Shown here: in pieces, positions 54,681 through 62,208 of the stretch
Layout: every line of letters starts with the position of its first letter
Position numbering within the stretch: the stretch's first letter is position 1
Source: Endozoicomonas gorgoniicola
GTDB lineage: Bacteria; Pseudomonadota; Gammaproteobacteria; Pseudomonadales; Endozoicomonadaceae
Reading direction: 5' to 3'
Assembly: GCF_025562715.2 (NCBI RefSeq)
Contig: NZ_JAPFCC010000001.1
Coordinates: 558,001 to 622,000, forward strand
Length of the DNA: 64,000 nucleotides
Program-made: the position numbers and the translations under genes
Notes under the pieces: model-generated
Told to the model about the DNA's origin: nothing
Databases searched by the model: none
Seen by the model: only the letters and a program-made list of their open reading frames with translations

Positions 54681-55348
54681 TGCATCGTGAAAACCCACGT
54701 CCTATGGACGTGGTCATGAATGGTTGGCTCCGCCTGCCATGAACTACCCATGCTACTCCTTATCTCTGAGTTGTCCCCACAACTACTAGAGATAGGAAGT
54801 AACATGAGTAGATTTGAGAAGTTAACGCATGTCATTTGGCATTGCCAATATCATATAGTTTGGGTGCCAAAATACAGGTTTCGAGTCCTCACCGGAGCTG
54901 TAAAAGCTGAGGTTTATAACTGCATCCAGGTATTTTGTAGTCAACTTGGATGTACGGTTGTGGAACTTAATGTCCAGAATGACCATGTGCATTTGCTGGT
55001 AAAAGTTCCTCCGAAGGTTTCGATATCGAAGCTTCTGGGAACGGTGAAAGGGCGAACTGCTTTGAGGTTGTTCTCGAAGTTTCCGTACCTTAAAAAGAGG
55101 CCTTACTGGGGAAATCATTTTTGGGCAAAAGGCTATTGTGTCGATACGGTCGGAGTTGATGCAGAAATGATTCGTAAATATGTGAAGTACCAAGAGAAGA
55201 AGGAACGTCTCCAACAGGAGATAAACTTCAGGTAATAACCTGCAATCTTGGGACAGCTCTCACCAGCCTTCTTTGAAGGCTGGCGGTATCAGCCCCCTTT
55301 TAGGGGGCTTAAAGCAAAACCACGTTCTAAGAACGTGGATCATTTACT
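54681..55348 (+). mobile_element. IS200-type element, copy 2 of a head-to-tail pair
   Basis: Second 668-bp unit; I saw no difference from copy 1 in the parts compared. It follows copy 1 without spacer (ATTTACTT then GCATCGTG), and its right end leads into unique DNA (GGAACCGGG). Confidence 0.88.
54804..55235 (+). CDS. tnpA: IS200/IS605-type TnpA (Y1 HUH transposase), copy 2
   Basis: Protein identical to copy 1 as translated, with intact HVHLLV and catalytic tyrosine. The repeated gene either reflects a recent tandem transposition or an unequal exchange. Confidence 0.95.
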   Translation: MSRFEKLTHVIWHCQYHIVWVPKYRFRVLTGAVKAEVYNCIQVFCSQLGCTVVELNVQNDHVHLLVKVPPKVSISKLLGTVKGRTALRLFSKFPYLKKRPYWGNHFWAKGYCVDTVGVDAEMIRKYVKYQEKKERLQQEINFR

Positions 55349-55563
55349 TGGAACCGGGAAAGTATAGGTCAGGATGGGTTGTAGTGGTTTAATGATTCCG
55401 GACACTGAAATTGTGACCATACACTGAATTTGTTTGCGATAGCTCAGTTTACGGTAAACAAAACATGATAGTATGGTCAGGTTTTAAAATTTAACTGTCG
55501 CTGTGAGACCGATGTCTGAATAATATCCGACCATTATTTCTGTCTCGCGCGGTAGCGTGCCTG

Positions 55564-56520
55564 CTATAAACGGGAAAGAGGGCTTTGTACTGCATTGCCT
55601 CCTTTATTGAGGACATGAGTATAGATTTGAGTGGTTCGCAGGTCTTTATGACCCAGAAGCTCCTGTACCGTGCGGATATCATAACCATCTTCCAGAAGGT
55701 GTGTTGCAAAACTATGTCTGAAAGTATGGCAGGAGGCATGCTTTAAAATACCAGCCTGCTTTATTGCCTGTTTAACGAGCTTTTGTAAGTGGCTGTCGCT
55801 GAAGTGGTGGCGTCGCTTCCTTCCTGATCGTGGATCAAGGGACACCTTACAAGATTGAAAAACATACTGCCAGTGCAGGCTTTTGGCCTCGGCAGGGTAT
55901 TTTCTGGCTAAGGCGTTAGGCATCCATACTTCATGAACGTTTTCCAACTTGTCGAGATTGTAATAATGTTCCGCTTTCTTGATCTGCTTTTTCAGGTCGG
56001 CGAACACAGGTTTGGGTAGCACTGTCACCCGGTCTTTACGACCTTTGCCGTCACGAACAACAAGGCACTGACGATCAAAATCCACGTCCTTGATCCGAAG
56101 CCTCAGAACCTCCATGAGTCTGAGACCAGAGCCGTATAATAACTGAACCATCAGCAGGGTTGATCCGGACAGAAATGACATGACACTGCGAATTTCCTCA
56201 CGAGAGAGTACTACGGGTAGCTTTTGTTGTGGTTTAGCCCGGACTGCATTGATATCTTTCAGTGGTCGGCCAAGAACTTCACGATACAAAAACAGAACAG
56301 AAGAAAAAGCGAGGTTTTGTGTATTTGGAGCCACCTGCTTCTCTACAGCAAGCCAGGTTAGAAACTGAATCACTTCTTTATTTCCCATATCATCGGGATG
56401 TTTGTACCTATGATAACGAATAAATGTTTTGATCCAGTGGCAGTAGGATTCTTCCGTTCTGTAGCTGTAATGTTTAAGTCTTATCTTTTTGCGAACCCGC
56501 ACCATAAGTCGCTCAGACAT
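55564..56520 (-). CDS. intI: Integron integrase IntI
   Basis: 318-aa tyrosine recombinase of the integron class. Catalytic residues by my count: R134 in YGSGLRLMEVLRL, H265/R268 in SCHTFRHSFATHLL, H291 in LLGHKDLRTT and Y300 in TQIYTHV. The integron-specific insert lies at about residues 192-240 (MPNALARKYPAEAKSLHWQ, then SLDPRSGRKRRHH) and separates it from XerC/D. It is transcribed away from the cassette array, with attI between them. A LexA-like box sits 16 bp before the ATG. The frame is complete, so the integron could be active. Confidence 0.96.
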   Translation of the reverse strand: MSERLMVRVRKKIRLKHYSYRTEESYCHWIKTFIRYHRYKHPDDMGNKEVIQFLTWLAVEKQVAPNTQNLAFSSVLFLYREVLGRPLKDINAVRAKPQQKLPVVLSREEIRSVMSFLSGSTLLMVQLLYGSGLRLMEVLRLRIKDVDFDRQCLVVRDGKGRKDRVTVLPKPVFADLKKQIKKAEHYYNLDKLENVHEVWMPNALARKYPAEAKSLHWQYVFQSCKVSLDPRSGRKRRHHFSDSHLQKLVKQAIKQAGILKHASCHTFRHSFATHLLEDGYDIRTVQELLGHKDLRTTQIYTHVLNKGGNAVQSPLSRL

Positions 56521-56797
56521 ACTGATACCTTGTATATGTATATTTATACAGTATTTATAGCAGCCAGTTACTTTTGGTCAAATATGGACTTGTCGGCTTA
56601 ATTGGAAATGATCACAGGGGCTGGCTGAATCCTTTGCAATACAAAGGTTTCAGCAGCTTCATGTATTGCGTATTATGCGGACAAGGAGGTAATCTATGCA
56701 AAATTCGGGGGTTATATAGACTTGTCCGCATATGTGGCAAAAATATGGACTCGTATGGAATTTTGGCAGGATTACGGACGAGTAAACCTACTAAGCG
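56521..56797. other. intI leader and attI recombination site
   Basis: Region between intI and the first cassette. It ends at the core site AAGCGTTATGC (G|TT crossover at 56797/56798), where the first cassette begins. It contains a perfect 11-bp inverted repeat ATGCGGACAAG/CTTGTCCGCAT (56675-56685 and 56721-56731) and a 6-bp one ACTCGT/ACGAGT (56749-56754 and 56778-56783). These may be integrase-binding or structural elements. The cassette promoter should lie here or in intI, but I cannot fix it. Confidence 0.8.
56536..56551 (-). promoter_or_regulatory. LexA-like SOS box in front of intI
   Basis: On the minus strand CTGTATAAATATACAT matches the enteric LexA pattern CTGTnnnnnnnnACAG except for the last base. 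It lies 16 bp before the intI start. SOS control of integron integrases by LexA is established for class 1 and Vibrio integrons; here it is inferred from sequence. Confidence 0.75.
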
Positions 56798-56825
56798 TTA
56801 TGCAGCCATACAAAACAAAAATATT

Positions 56826-57572
56826 ATGAGTAAAATTGCAGTTTTATCGGATATTCATAGCAATGTCTGGGCATTAGAATCAGTAATCAAAAATGCAAAA
56901 AAGAAAGGGGCAAAAAAGTTCGTAAATCTTGGCGATATCTTATACGGACCACTCGCTCCAAAAGAAACTTATGAACTTTTGCGATCCGAAGAAATGATTA
57001 CTATCAAGGGGAATCAGGATCGCCAAATTTATGAGGCTAATCCAGAGGGAATCTCGGAAAATCCTACAATGCAGTTCATATTTGCAGAATTACCAAATGA
57101 AGCTCTGGAATGGATGAAGTCTTTACCTGCGTCATTATCTCTCCCAGAAGATATTTTTCTGTGTCATGGAGTCCCTGATAATGACCTGGTTTATATGGTC
57201 GAAGATGTATCATCCGGTATACCGAAGGTCAGGAATGAACATGAAATAAGACGGTTTCTTAGCAACGTATCAGAAAAGCTTGTCCTGTGTGGTCATTCAC
57301 ATATTCCAAGAATTATTGAGCTTACAAATAAGCAGCTTATCGTGAATCCGGGCAGTGTTGGTCTACCTGCATACAAAGATGAAGATCCGACATTGCATAT
57401 TATGCAAAATTATTCCTCTCATGCTTCATACGCAATGATTGAACGCTGCACTACAGGCTGGAATGTTGAGTTTCTTAAAGTACCATATGAACTAAATAGT
57501 GCTGTGAATGCAGCGAAAGCAAGAAATCGCAATGACTGGGCTTTTGCACTCAAATCTGGTAGAGCTGCATAA
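56826..57572 (+). CDS. Cassette 1: YfcE/MJ0936-like metallophosphoesterase
   Basis: 248-aa calcineurin-like phosphoesterase carried as the first integron cassette. Metal-binding motifs are in order: SDIHSN at residues 8-13, GDILYGP, GNQDR, the GHSHIP near residue 158 and NPGSVGLP. These are those of small MPPE phosphodiesterases. The start at ATG 56826 lies 29 bp after the attI crossover, without a strong ribosome site. Codon use and lower GC differ from the chromosomal genes upstream, as usual for cassettes. Substrate unknown; cyclic nucleotides or general phosphodiesters are typical for the group. Confidence 0.88.
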   Translation: MSKIAVLSDIHSNVWALESVIKNAKKKGAKKFVNLGDILYGPLAPKETYELLRSEEMITIKGNQDRQIYEANPEGISENPTMQFIFAELPNEALEWMKSLPASLSLPEDIFLCHGVPDNDLVYMVEDVSSGIPKVRNEHEIRRFLSNVSEKLVLCGHSHIPRIIELTNKQLIVNPGSVGLPAYKDEDPTLHIMQNYSSHASYAMIERCTTGWNVEFLKVPYELNSAVNAAKARNRNDWAFALKSGRAA

Positions 57573-57643
57573 CAAATGGTTGCAGTTCGTTCGCTTCGCT
57601 CACCCGACGTGCCTTCGGCACGCGGCTGAACCAGGCGTTATGT
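57567..57643. other. attC site 1
   Basis: 77-bp imperfect palindrome running from inverse core GCATAAC to core GTTATGT. The inner part contains GTGCCTTCGGCAC, and outer arms GGTTgCAGTTCG and CGGCTGAACC. It overlaps the stop codon of cassette 1. attC3 and attC4 are the same in sequence. Confidence 0.92.
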
Positions 57644-57739
57644 GGCTTACATCCTGCGAAACCAAGAATCCTGAATCGTTAGAATTATTACTCCCCCGAT
57701 AAGAATCCCGATAAAACCACCCAAAAAGGAGTACAAAAA

Positions 57740-58207
57740 ATGAATTACACAGGAATTTTCATCGCTGGCGGGTTTACCATTCTCGGTGCTTTGATTGCCG
57801 GGGTCGTCGGTCAGCGTTTCATTGTTATCCAGATGCTCTATAACACCCGTTGGGCTGCTAACACCAAACTTCGGGAAGCGTTCAATGAAGAACTTGCCAT
57901 CCTTCAGAGAAAGGCCGTCGATGAAGCAGAAACCTGCGCTATTCTTGAGCGATCCGTTATTAAGCATCAAATTGCTGTTAATGACTTCCTCATTCACCTC
58001 AAAGAGAAAGAAGTTATTGACTTTACCGATGCCTGGCTCCGGTACTATGGCTATCACGAAGAAGATGCCAAAGTTGAAGATGTGTTTTTTGAAAAATATT
58101 TTCATCATAACGATAAAGAGGGTAGAGACAACGCCATCAAAAATATTCAGGCCATTCTCTCGTTTGCCAATCCTCCAGTAGTTAAGCCGTGGTATCAATT
58201 CTGGTAA
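57740..58207 (+). CDS. Cassette 2: hypothetical protein with N-terminal membrane helix
   Basis: 155-aa protein of a type seen in integron cassettes. An N-terminal helix (IFIAGGFTILGALIAGVVG) anchors a charged helical cytoplasmic part (FNEELAILQRKAVDEAETCAILERS...). There is no enzymatic motif. A strong AAAAAGGAG site precedes the ATG, and the cassette has ~95 bp of leader after the core site. Function unknown. Confidence 0.8.
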   Translation: MNYTGIFIAGGFTILGALIAGVVGQRFIVIQMLYNTRWAANTKLREAFNEELAILQRKAVDEAETCAILERSVIKHQIAVNDFLIHLKEKEVIDFTDAWLRYYGYHEEDAKVEDVFFEKYFHHNDKEGRDNAIKNIQAILSFANPPVVKPWYQFW

Positions 58208-58223
58208 TAGCAATCTAGTCGCC

Positions 58224-58285
58224 ACATAACAATTGGTTCCAAGGGACTGCGCCTTCGGCGCACCCCCTGAACCAAAGCGTTATGC
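58224..58285. other. attC site 2 (divergent)
   Basis: 62-bp site with ACATAAC and GTTATGC cores, arms TTGGTTC/GAACCAA and a short inner GCGCCTTCGGCGC loop stem. It differs from the other sites, which suggests cassette 2 came from another array. Confidence 0.9.
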
Positions 58286-58305
58286 GTTCAACATTGAGGA
58301 AAAGA

Positions 58306-58860
58306 ATGAAAGTAAAAATCAACTCAAAGAAAAAAATCCTTAAGTCATTCTTGGGATGGTTACCATTAACTCTTGTTACAATACCATTCTATTTCATATT
58401 TTTTACAGGCGGTATGATGTGGTTATTACAGACGCTAACTGCCATTGGAGAAGAAGAAATAAAGAAAATTGCTTTGCTGTTTGGAGTGTCATTTATATTC
58501 ATAGGTGGATTTGGATACATAAACTGGTTAACAAAATCTCTTTCTTCATATAAATTGAGCTTAAAAAATGACGTTCTTGCAGTTTGTGGAAAAAGTGGTT
58601 GGGGAAAGCTAAACATTAAAATTCCAGCTAATACTGTTAAAGAAATAAACTTAGGTCAAAAAGCTAATACTCTTGAGAAATTATCATCAGGGAATGGGCT
58701 TATTCAGGATCAAGTTTCTTCTCGCTTAACATTTCTTAAAACTGATGGGAGTTCATTCAAACTGGACTTTGCTTCTAAAGCATTTGATATAGAATCACTT
58801 TGTGAATTTCTAATCTTTATCAAAAGCAAAGATATTGATAGCAACATAGAACGCGCATAA
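58306..58860 (+). CDS. Cassette 3: two-helix membrane protein, PH-like, copy A
   Basis: 184-aa hypothetical protein. Two hydrophobic helices near the N-terminus (LPLTLVTIPFYFIFFTGGMMWLL and IALLFGVSFIFIGGFGYI) precede a soluble C-terminal part with short strands and a final helix, resembling a small bacterial PH-type domain. I chose ATG 58306 with GAGG upstream; an ATG at 58282 overlaps the core site. A second copy lies at 61654-62208, with four amino-acid changes. Function unknown. Confidence 0.8.
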   Translation: MKVKINSKKKILKSFLGWLPLTLVTIPFYFIFFTGGMMWLLQTLTAIGEEEIKKIALLFGVSFIFIGGFGYINWLTKSLSSYKLSLKNDVLAVCGKSGWGKLNIKIPANTVKEINLGQKANTLEKLSSGNGLIQDQVSSRLTFLKTDGSSFKLDFASKAFDIESLCEFLIFIKSKDIDSNIERA

Positions 58861-58931
58861 CAAATGGTTGCAGTTCGTTCGCTTCGCTCACCCGACGTGC
58901 CTTCGGCACGCGGCTGAACCAGGCGTTATGT
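58855..58931. other. attC site 3
   Basis: 77-bp site from GCATAAC to GTTATGT, same as attC1. It overlaps the stop of cassette 3. Confidence 0.92.
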
Positions 58932-58953
58932 GCTCAAGCGTTCATCGAGAGTA

Positions 58954-59304
58954 ATGATGATAAAAACAAAGAACTTTTTACTTGCTTTACCTGGGACAGT
59001 TATTGGGCTGTTCGTAGCGGCAATATTTTTTAATGAATACTTGATCATTGAAATAATGGCAAAGCCTGAACAAGTTAATTCCTATTATTTTGGCAGTGAA
59101 GTAATGATTGAACATGGAGGAAGAAAATACTCAAGTTCTTCAGCTTACTCCTTTTCATGTTTAGTTCTTGGCGTAATAGGCTTTATTGGTTCAGTTATTG
59201 CTCAAATTATTTCATTCTTAAGTAATAAATCGCCTGTATTTATTGCATATGTAATCAACTTAACTTCCATTGCAATAGTTTTTATGCTTTCAGTGCTTAT
59301 TTGA
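58954..59304 (+). CDS. Cassette 4, first gene: small three-helix membrane protein
   Basis: 116 aa with three hydrophobic segments: FLLALPGTVIGLFVAAIFF, FSCLVLGVIGFIGSVIAQII and FIAYVINLTSIAIVFMLSVL. The start ATG 58954 has GAGAG just before it; ATG 58957 is an in-frame alternative. No family recognised. It shares its cassette with the DUF6429-like gene downstream. Confidence 0.7.
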   Translation: MMIKTKNFLLALPGTVIGLFVAAIFFNEYLIIEIMAKPEQVNSYYFGSEVMIEHGGRKYSSSSAYSFSCLVLGVIGFIGSVIAQIISFLSNKSPVFIAYVINLTSIAIVFMLSVLI

Positions 59305-59386
59305 AACTAAAAGATTAATAAAAGTACAATCATTATATTCATATCAGCTATAATTCAACTCTCAAAATTAGCTATGACTAAACATT

Positions 59387-59617
59387 ATGAAAGTAGATGA
59401 AGAAAAAATAGATGATGCCGGATTAGCTCTATTACATCTTACACTCCATGATGATTTCAGAGCATGGAAACAACTGGATTTTGATCTCATGAATAGACTC
59501 CATGAGAAAGGCTTTATTGAAGATCCCATAAATAAAACGAAATCAGTTGTATTCACCGAAGCTGGGTTGAAAAAGTCCGAAGAATTGTTCAGAAAGCTTT
59601 TTGCAAACAATGAGTAA
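59387..59617 (+). CDS. Cassette 4, second gene: DUF6429-like small protein
   Basis: 76 aa beginning MKVDEEKIDDAGLALLHLTLHD and continuing RAWKQLDFDLMNRLHEKGFI, then KSVVFTEAGLKKSEELF. This is the pattern of the DUF6429 family, small winged-helix-like proteins common in integron cassettes and mobile regions. The TEAGLKKSEELF end resembles the wing/helix of MarR-type folds, so DNA binding is possible. The stop lies 4 bp before the attC4 inverse core, which is split by a group II intron. Confidence 0.8.
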   Translation: MKVDEEKIDDAGLALLHLTLHDDFRAWKQLDFDLMNRLHEKGFIEDPINKTKSVVFTEAGLKKSEELFRKLFANNE

Positions 59618-59621
59618 GCGC

Positions 59622-59627
59622 ACATAA
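59622..59627. other. attC site 4, left part (ACATAA), split by group II intron
   Basis: The inverse core ACATAA|C is cut by the intron at 59628. The remaining 71 bp of the site, from C to core GTTATGC, lie at 61563-61633. Rejoined, the 77-bp site has the same sequence as attC1 and attC3 apart from flanking core bases. Confidence 0.9.
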
Positions 59628-61562
59628 ATCGGGTAGCCGGAGGTCTCTAACCTCCAGCCCCCACATCACACCGGCGTGCGGGTCCGCACCGGGCGATTCA
59701 CCGAGGGTGGTGAAACCTGATCCACAAGTCTTTCAGGGAAACAAGCCCGAGTTTACTGAGAAAACTGTCGTTTAATGCTAACTGTGCCGCATAGGTTTTG
59801 CTTAGCCGGTAATACCCTTTGCTACTGGCTGCAATCGAGGCGGCCTTGATGTGATCAACACCTAACCTGATCAAATTTCTGTAACGGGTTTTCGGCTTTC
59901 GCCATTGTTTGATAAAACAACAGCGAATCCGCCGACGTATCCATTGATCCAGTCGCGGTATAGGACTGTAATATTCGGTTATCCTGAAATAACCCATCCA
60001 GCCCCGGATATATTCGGCCAGCTTCTTCAAGCGATATTCCATCGATACTCCCCAGCTTCGGCTGGTGAGTTTCAGGATTTTTTCGCCTGAAGCGGTTCAG
60101 ACTCTTCTCCGACCAGCGGATTCGCTTCCCTGTGAAGGTAAAACTCAGGAACTCAGCTTCGGTAGCTTTCACCACCTTGCTCTTTGTCGGGTTTATCCTC
60201 AGTTTCAGCTTGCGCTCAAGGTAACGTGTGATGCTTTCCATCACTCGCTCCCCGGCTCGCTGGCTGCCAACGAGGATCACAAAGTCATCGCAGTAGCGTG
60301 CGAAGCAATGCCCCCGGTACTCCAGTTCCTTGTCCAGGTCATCGAGAAGGACATTCGACAGCAGCGGTGAAAGTGGACCGCCTTGTGGCATACCTACCCG
60401 GGTTGGGTAGCATTGCCCATCAACCATGACGCCAGCACGAAGGTAGCGGCCAATCAGCTTCAACAGACGCTTGTCGTGAATCTTTCGAGAGACTCTCGAC
60501 ATAAGAACATCATGGCTGACCGTATCAAAGAATTTACTCAGATCAACATCAACCGCCTGATGCAGCCCCTGCTTAATGTATCGATTAACCTGTTGTACAG
60601 CGTCTTGTGCAGACCTTCCCGGTCTGTAACCGAAGCTGCTGGGAGAGAAGTCAGGATCAAAGATGGGTGATAATACCTGCACAATGGCCTGTTGTATCAC
60701 TCGATCCATGACTGTCGGGATGCCCAGCAACCGTTCTCCACCATCGGGCTTTTCTATAACAGCCCGAAGGACGGGAGATGGTCTGTAAGTCCCATTGAGT
60801 AAGGCTTGGCGCGCTGAAGGCCAGTGCTGACGGGCAAAGTCAGGATAGGCTTTAATGGTGATCCCATCTATTCCGGGAGCCCCTTTGTTACTTCTGACTT
60901 GTTTCCATGCTTTCAGCAAATTGGCAGGTTCCAGTGCGCAACTCAGTAGATCGTGGTTCAAAGCTGGTTAAAGATTCTTTCGCCAACTCCAGTGAGTCGC
61001 CGGACGGCTGCACTGTGTTGAGGGAATCAGTCTCCTCTTTTCGTCGGTGTTCAGTCCTTCGTTGACGACTTCCAATCGGATTAACGACTTCTGTCGAACA
61101 ACTACTATGACGTCTGCTGACTTCTGTTCAATCACCACACAGAATTACTTCTGCAGGCGCTATTGGTGGTCATCGGGTTTGCTCGAACAGGGTGATGAAC
61201 CCTGTCCGCCGAGCCTGTTGTAACCAGTGGCTGAGAACTGGGATTGACCAATCGCATGTTGAACAGACCTCCCCGGATAAGAGCATGAACTTTCAGTACA
61301 CAACCGCCGCATTTACCGTATCTCTCAAACCAGAGGGCTTTGTGATCCTTGGCTCACTCGCCCACGAGACTCGGCCTTGTATACGATTTCTGTCCGTCGG
61401 CTCGCACTTTTGCAGTCAGACTGCCTCCGCACAACCCCTCGTGAGATTGCACTTGCCTTAAGCTAGTGGTTATCATCGGTGGGCTTATTCGGCTCCAGAT
61501 CCGATGCTGGTTTACCCACAGGGGACTTTCACCCCATAAGTTCATGCCCATGCCGGGCGTAC
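59628..61562 (-). mobile_element. Group II intron copy 1, inserted in attC4
   Basis: 1935-bp intron on the minus strand. The 5' end reads GTACGCCCGGCATGGGCAT, with the usual ...GGGGTGAAAGTCCCC... fold nearby. The 3' end has a 34-nt domain V (59667-59700) and a domain VI hairpin ending CTACCCGAT. Exon joint ATTTG|TTATG is exact, because the uninterrupted site is known from the other attC copies. About 600 nt of ribozyme precede the reverse-transcriptase gene. Insertion in the attC bottom strand, with the palindrome upstream, is the habit of group IIC-attC introns; the subclass is not proven. Confidence 0.92.
59698..60961 (-). pseudogene. ltrA: Group II intron reverse transcriptase/maturase, frameshifted copy
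   Basis: Same protein as the intact copy at 62279-63541, but the T-run near 60078-60083 has six T instead of five. On the minus strand translation shifts after residue ~297 (...SLNRFRRK) and ends at 368 aa; the maturase C-terminus lies in another frame at 59698-60042. The RT core, including YCDD, precedes the shift. The copy is probably inactive unless slippage on the A6 run restores the frame. Confidence 0.9.
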
Positions 61563-61633
61563 CAAATGGTTGCAGTTCGTTCGCTTCGCTCACCCGACGT
61601 GCCTTCGGCACGCGGCTGAACCAGGCGTTATGC
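61563..61633. other. attC site 4, right part
   Basis: Main body of the split site, with the inner GTGCCTTCGGCAC stem and core GTTATGC at 61627-61633. Without its inverse core next to it, the site cannot fold in the usual way. Confidence 0.9.
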
Positions 61634-61653
61634 GCTCAACATTGAGGAAAAGA

Positions 61654-62208
61654 ATGGAAGTAAAAATCAACACAAAGAAAAAAATCCTTAAGTCATTCTT
61701 GGGATGGTTACCATTAACTCTTGTTGCAATACCATTCTATTTCATATTTTTTACAGGCGGTATGATGTGGTTATTACAGACGCTAACTGCCATTGGAGAA
61801 GAAGAAATAAAGAAAATTGCTTTGCTGTTTGGAGTGTCATTTATATTCATAGGTGGATTTGGATACATAAACTGGTTAACAAAATCTCTTTCTTCATATA
61901 AATTGAGCTTAAAGAATGACGTTCTTGCAGTTTGTGGAAAAAGTGGTTGGGGAAAGCTAAACATTAAAATTCCAGTTAATACTGTTAAAGAAATAAACTT
62001 AGGTCAAAAAGCTAATACTCTTGAGAAATTATCATCAGGGAATGGGCTTATTCAGGATCAAGTTTCTTCTCGCTTAACATTTCTTAAAACTGATGGGAGT
62101 TCATTCAAACTGGACTTTGCTTCTAAAGCATTTGATATAGAATCACTTTGTGAATTTCTAATCTTTATCAAAAGCAAAGATATTGATAGCAACATAGAAC
62201 GCGCATAA
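61654..62208 (+). CDS. Cassette 5: two-helix membrane protein, PH-like, copy B
   Basis: Second copy of cassette 3, 184 aa from ATG 61654. I count five base differences over ~555 bp. Four change the protein (K2E, S7T, T22A and an A-to-V in IPVNTV), and one is silent. The leader after the core site is almost the same as in copy A, so a whole cassette was duplicated. It lies between the two group II introns. Confidence 0.8.
   Translation: MEVKINTKKKILKSFLGWLPLTLVAIPFYFIFFTGGMMWLLQTLTAIGEEEIKKIALLFGVSFIFIGGFGYINWLTKSLSSYKLSLKNDVLAVCGKSGWGKLNIKIPVNTVKEINLGQKANTLEKLSSGNGLIQDQVSSRLTFLKTDGSSFKLDFASKAFDIESLCEFLIFIKSKDIDSNIERA
62203..62208. other. attC site 5, left part (GCATAA), split by group II intron copy 2
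   Basis: Inverse core of the fifth attC, interrupted after GCATAA exactly as in attC4. The rest of the site lies beyond the window edge, past the second intron. Confidence 0.88.

Noticed and set aside
54000..55360. CRISPR-like repeat pair
   Set aside because: The repeated DNA is a 668-bp IS200-type unit with a transposase gene, not short repeats with spacers.
55564..56520. XerC/XerD recombinase or phage integrase
   Set aside because: The integron-specific insert (ALARKYP...DPRSG...RHH) and neighbouring attI/attC identify IntI.
57567..58931. REP/BIME-type palindromes
   Set aside because: The palindromes lie after each small gene, have GTTRRRY-like ends and follow an integron integrase, so they are attC sites.
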